Assembly (NCBI GenBank): GCA_023146365.1 | Contig: JAGLCE010000012.1 | Span: forward strand, 1-16,443 | DNA from: Endozoicomonadaceae bacterium | GTDB taxonomy: Bacteria; Pseudomonadota; Gammaproteobacteria; Pseudomonadales; Endozoicomonadaceae | Direction: 5' to 3' | Length of the DNA stretch: 16,443 nt | Shown: positions 13,718-16,443 of the stretch, one piece after another | How positions within the stretch are numbered: position 1 is the first letter of the stretch | Layout: each line of letters opens with the position of its first letter | Made by a program: the position numbers and the translations under genes | Notes under the pieces: model-generated | What the model saw: only the letters and a program-made list of their open reading frames with translations | The model's database searches: none | Told to the model about the DNA's origin: nothing

Positions 13718-16015
13718 ATGATATCACCACATAGAACAATTAATTTAACCCATAATAAAGCAGCACCAAAACATAACACTGAAAAACATAACATAAGCAG
13801 CATTTTGTCTTCGCAAGAGGAAATTGCAGCACCCCCAAAAAAACGTTTGAAAATAGTGAATAAAACAGCAACCACTGATAAAAAAATGGTGTCTGTCAAA
13901 CATAAATTCACTGCTCCAACAAAACAAATATCTTTTGCTAAAGCACCTATTTCTTTGCTTAAAGATAACAAAAAAGCTGCACACAATAAAGATAAAACCA
14001 TCCATAATCATGTGACGCAAAAACAAAAAAAATCCACGTCATCAATATTAAAAACGTCTATTAGCACTACTAGCACTACTGCTCATAATAAAAAAAATCA
14101 ACCTACTTGTTATATATGCCCCGTATACAAGTGTCGCATAAAAGTCGCCAATTTAAAGGAATTTAAAAGCCATGTTTTTAATATTCATGCAGAATATAAG
14201 AGCATTAATGAATGCACATACTGCCATAAGACATTTATTAAAAGAAAAGCATTTATAGATCATTTACTCCATGAACATAGCAAAAAATTTGAATGTGTCA
14301 ATTGCTCATCGCTCTTCATAAGTAATAAGAATCTTACGGAACATAGGAACATCAATCATAACCGATACAACAAATTCGAATGTACAATTTGCCACAAGAC
14401 TTTTAAACATCCATCTTGGCTTAAAATTCACACACGAAGTCACCGTATCAATACAGACATCGATAATCATATGACGGAAAATCCAAAAACAACCGTTCCA
14501 CTGAGACTACAAACTACTGTTAATACTGTTAATACTGTTAATAAAAACTATAAATGCTTCTACACCGACTGTGCCATGCGCACTGATAATTTAAATAAAA
14601 TGAAAAACCATATTTCTAATATTCATCGCTCAAAGAAGAATATTTTTGAATGCGAATGCTGCCAAAAAATAAGTTACCATGTCCAACAAATTAAAGATCA
14701 TTTATACCGTAAACATAATATATATCATCAATGCGAACAATGTTATTTATTCTTCGAAACCGATAATGTGCTGACGGAACATATAATAAATAAACATAAT
14801 CCCAAATACAAAAACAAATGTATAATTTGCAAAAAAACTTTTTGGTGTTTGTCTATTCTTAATACGCACAAAAAAAGAGCACACGCTACAAATGAAGTCA
14901 TCCATGATCATGTGCCGGCAACTAATAGAAAAGGACTCAAAACATTGAAACCACAAACACTGACTAGCCCTGCGACTGTTATTCATAATAAACACCATAC
15001 ATGCCCTTTCAGAAAATGTCACATAAGCACTATTAATTTAAAGAAACTGAAAACCCATATAGCTAATTCTCATCAATCACATAGTAAGTTTTTTGCATGC
15101 ATATACTGCCCGTTTACGTGTATGGCAAGCAAAGCTTTTAAAGATCATTTATTTTATATACATGATAAAACTTTCACATGCAAACAATGTCAATGGACAT
15201 TTATAAACGACGATAATCTTATTGAACATCAAAAAAAGCTGCATAACTCTAATCACAAATTTAAATGTACAATTTGCAACCAAACTTACCGATTTTCGTC
15301 TTCGTTTGATAGCCACACGACAACTGCACACAGTAAAAATATTGATCTTACTACTATAAAGCAAGAAATTAATCCTAATCCACACACATGGAGTAACAAG
15401 GCTCCAATTTGGCAAAATGACTATTCTGGTATAGAAGATGAATATCTGATAAGCACAAATTTTAAAGGTATACGCCGACCAATAAAAACGAAAAAACCAA
15501 ACAATAAAATAAAAGGAAATTTAAAGAAACAGATCGACAGCTACATAAGCTTGAGTTCTGATGAAATAGAACAACACTTAAATAGATATATGAAAGATAT
15601 CGTTTGTGATGGAGATGAAGAGTCAGCTCTAAAAGGTAGAAATGGAGTTATAGCTACCTGCGACATTCATAAATGGACTATATTAGGTCATTATGCGGGT
15701 CGCTTGATGCTCGAGAGTGAATCCGATAAGACACTACCTCAAGATACTTACGCTGTTGGCATAACACCACAATGGTTTATATCAGGATATTGTTATGGCA
15801 ATGTCACAAGCTTAATCAATGCCAACACCGATTATCAACGGAAGCGTCCATATCCCCCGCATAATGTTTCATTTCTTACTCATAACCATATCAATGGATA
15901 TGTAGTATTCGTGCTATCTACCAATGAAATTAAACAAGGTCACTCTATCTTGCTTGATTATGGTAAGTCTTATTGGGTCATGCAAAGGGAACCTACTATT
16001 ATCGATAGTGATTAA
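13718..16015 (+). CDS. Twelve-finger C2H2 zinc-finger protein with C-terminal SET domain (putative nucleomodulin)
   Basis: 765 residues, uninterrupted, with a good bacterial Shine-Dalgarno (AGGAA). Residues 1-128 are a Lys/Ser/Thr/His-rich low-complexity tail with a nuclear-localisation-like PPKKRLKIV (39-47). Residues 134-538 hold twelve C2H2 fingers in three four-finger modules (134-242, 280-389, 429-538). In each module the first finger is C-x4-C-x12-H-x4-H, the next three are C-x2-C, and the linkers between fingers are 8, 5 and 7 residues. Residues about 627-755 form a SET domain: KGRNGVIATCDIHKWTILG, YGNVTSLINANT, HNVSFL and GHSILLDYGKSYW, matching the SET start, the N-x-x-x-x-I-N turn and the catalytic-tyrosine end. 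The usual NHSC is N-A-N-T, and no pre- or post-SET cysteine clusters are present. Base composition is far more A+T-rich than the hem or rho genes. Inferred role: a secreted protein that binds host DNA and methylates a host protein. No secretion signal is recognisable. Confidence 0.95.
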   Translation: MISPHRTINLTHNKAAPKHNTEKHNISSILSSQEEIAAPPKKRLKIVNKTATTDKKMVSVKHKFTAPTKQISFAKAPISLLKDNKKAAHNKDKTIHNHVTQKQKKSTSSILKTSISTTSTTAHNKKNQPTCYICPVYKCRIKVANLKEFKSHVFNIHAEYKSINECTYCHKTFIKRKAFIDHLLHEHSKKFECVNCSSLFISNKNLTEHRNINHNRYNKFECTICHKTFKHPSWLKIHTRSHRINTDIDNHMTENPKTTVPLRLQTTVNTVNTVNKNYKCFYTDCAMRTDNLNKMKNHISNIHRSKKNIFECECCQKISYHVQQIKDHLYRKHNIYHQCEQCYLFFETDNVLTEHIINKHNPKYKNKCIICKKTFWCLSILNTHKKRAHATNEVIHDHVPATNRKGLKTLKPQTLTSPATVIHNKHHTCPFRKCHISTINLKKLKTHIANSHQSHSKFFACIYCPFTCMASKAFKDHLFYIHDKTFTCKQCQWTFINDDNLIEHQKKLHNSNHKFKCTICNQTYRFSSSFDSHTTTAHSKNIDLTTIKQEINPNPHTWSNKAPIWQNDYSGIEDEYLISTNFKGIRRPIKTKKPNNKIKGNLKKQIDSYISLSSDEIEQHLNRYMKDIVCDGDEESALKGRNGVIATCDIHKWTILGHYAGRLMLESESDKTLPQDTYAVGITPQWFISGYCYGNVTSLINANTDYQRKRPYPPHNVSFLTHNHINGYVVFVLSTNEIKQGHSILLDYGKSYWVMQREPTIIDSD
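14000..15346 (+). repeat. Threefold internal repeat of a linker plus four-finger module
   Basis: Three consecutive units of about 150 codons (14000-14455, 14456-14896, 14897-15346) each open with a related linker (IHNHV, IDNHM, IHDHV) followed by four C2H2 fingers with identical spacing. The first-finger cysteines are at residues 134, 280 and 429, a period of 146-149. DNA similarity is low to moderate by eye, so the duplications are not very recent, but the spacing is preserved exactly. Confidence 0.9.
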
Positions 16016-16200
16016 GAAAGAACTGTTGAGCGACAACCATAAGCGTAACTAATGCGACCTTCGCTCATGATGATGTTTTTGGCTTCAAGCTGACGATTAA
16101 TATCCGCCAACAATTTATTCCACAGATGGTGCTCGGACACCATGTCCCAAGCAATAAAGCCCAAAACAAGACCTGACCCTGCACTTCTTAAAGTTTCCAA
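16012..16200 (-). pseudogene. IS5-family transposase remnant
   Basis: The minus strand contains WNKLLADINRQLEAKNIIMS followed by EGRIS. This matches the region of IS5-type transposases just before the first catalytic Asp ('LxxxINxxLxxxGxxxxxGxIVDAT'). The upstream part (LGFIAWDMVSEHH) resembles the preceding 'VPDHST' segment with an internal deletion. The frame starts with TTG, the VDAT motif is lost and the reading frame is scrambled before the stop at 16012. Only about 60 codons of a 300-plus residue protein remain. It overlaps the end of the zinc-finger gene by four bases and marks the right edge of that insertion. Confidence 0.6.
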
Positions 16201-16284
16201 TAAATCCTAACCATTAAGTTATGCAGTTCATAGTTTAACTAATGCAAATACACAGAGTTATTTACAGTCTCTGGTCACTTATTC

Positions 16285-16443
16285 TCACAATTCAGGTTCC
16301 TTTAAAATCAATTGTTCAAGTGCGTTAAATGCGTTACGATGATAATCTACTCCTTCCACTTTCAAACGATTACTTTCATAGAAAACATCACTTACCGGTA
16401 AATTTTTATCACCCATTAAAGCTTCATATGCGTTTGCCACCGG
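16285..16443 (-). CDS. Unrecognised protein, C-terminal part (runs off window)
   Basis: A minus-strand frame enters from the window edge and ends at a TGA (16287-16285) after 52 codons. The peptide ends with NALEQLILKEPEL and contains DVFYESNRLKVEGVDYHRN. It is polar and has no membrane segment. Codon use is A+T-rich, like the neighbouring zinc-finger gene. I do not recognise the family. The direction is opposite to the zinc-finger gene, so the two are convergent. The 84 bases between this stop and the IS5 remnant (16201-16284) show nothing identifiable. Confidence 0.6.
   Translation of the reverse strand, partial: PVANAYEALMGDKNLPVSDVFYESNRLKVEGVDYHRNAFNALEQLILKEPEL

Noticed and set aside
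13745..14026. Hydrophobic, cysteine-rich minus-strand frames opposite the zinc-finger gene, resembling membrane proteins
   Set aside because: They arise from reading the antisense of Lys/His/Asn-rich A+T codons. The plus-strand frame has the start signals and conserved domains.

Overview
The window looks like a chromosomal segment of a host-associated gammaproteobacterium. The housekeeping backbone (ppx, trxA, rho, ubiD, fre and the hemC-hemD-hemX-hemY operon) has the gene order and protein lengths typical of Gammaproteobacteria such as Pseudomonadales/Oceanospirillales. The very eukaryote-like gene at the right end points to an intracellular or symbiotic lifestyle. An Endozoicomonas/'Endonucleobacter'-like bacterium is a reasonable guess, but it is inference and cannot be settled from this sequence alone.

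Left end (1-931): the N-terminal part of an unrecognised minus-strand gene, then about 760 bases of A+T-rich non-coding DNA with a TTGC-type tetranucleotide repeat, a 16-base match to an IS30-type element end found again at 13243, and a REP-like hairpin. Backbone (932-13077): a PhoA-type alkaline phosphatase lipoprotein converges on an exopolyphosphatase/GppA gene, so both flanking genes act on phosphate compounds. Divergent from ppx is trxA, then rho with a long leader and a perfect 20-bp terminator hairpin, a (TTG/TTA)29 microsatellite, ubiD and a Fre-like flavin reductase. UbiD is the decarboxylase of ubiquinone synthesis. On the minus strand hemC, hemD, hemX and hemY form a tight operon: HemC and HemD make uroporphyrinogen III, and HemX and HemY are the membrane proteins habitually encoded with them.

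Right end (13078-16443): the normal chromosome appears to break just upstream of hemC. A divergent gene of which only about 20 native codons remain is fused to the end of a decayed IS30-family element. Next comes the most striking gene of the window: a 765-codon, A+T-rich, intronless gene with a good bacterial promoter and ribosome binding site. It encodes twelve C2H2 zinc fingers, arranged as three copies of the same four-finger module, followed by a SET (lysine methyltransferase-type) domain, with an SV40/Myc-like nuclear localisation motif near the N terminus. It reads as a bacterial nucleomodulin, a protein meant for the host nucleus. A decayed IS5-family transposase and the C-terminal end of another unknown gene close the window.

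The candidate new system is therefore this zinc-finger/SET protein sitting in a mobile-element-scarred island beside the heme operon.
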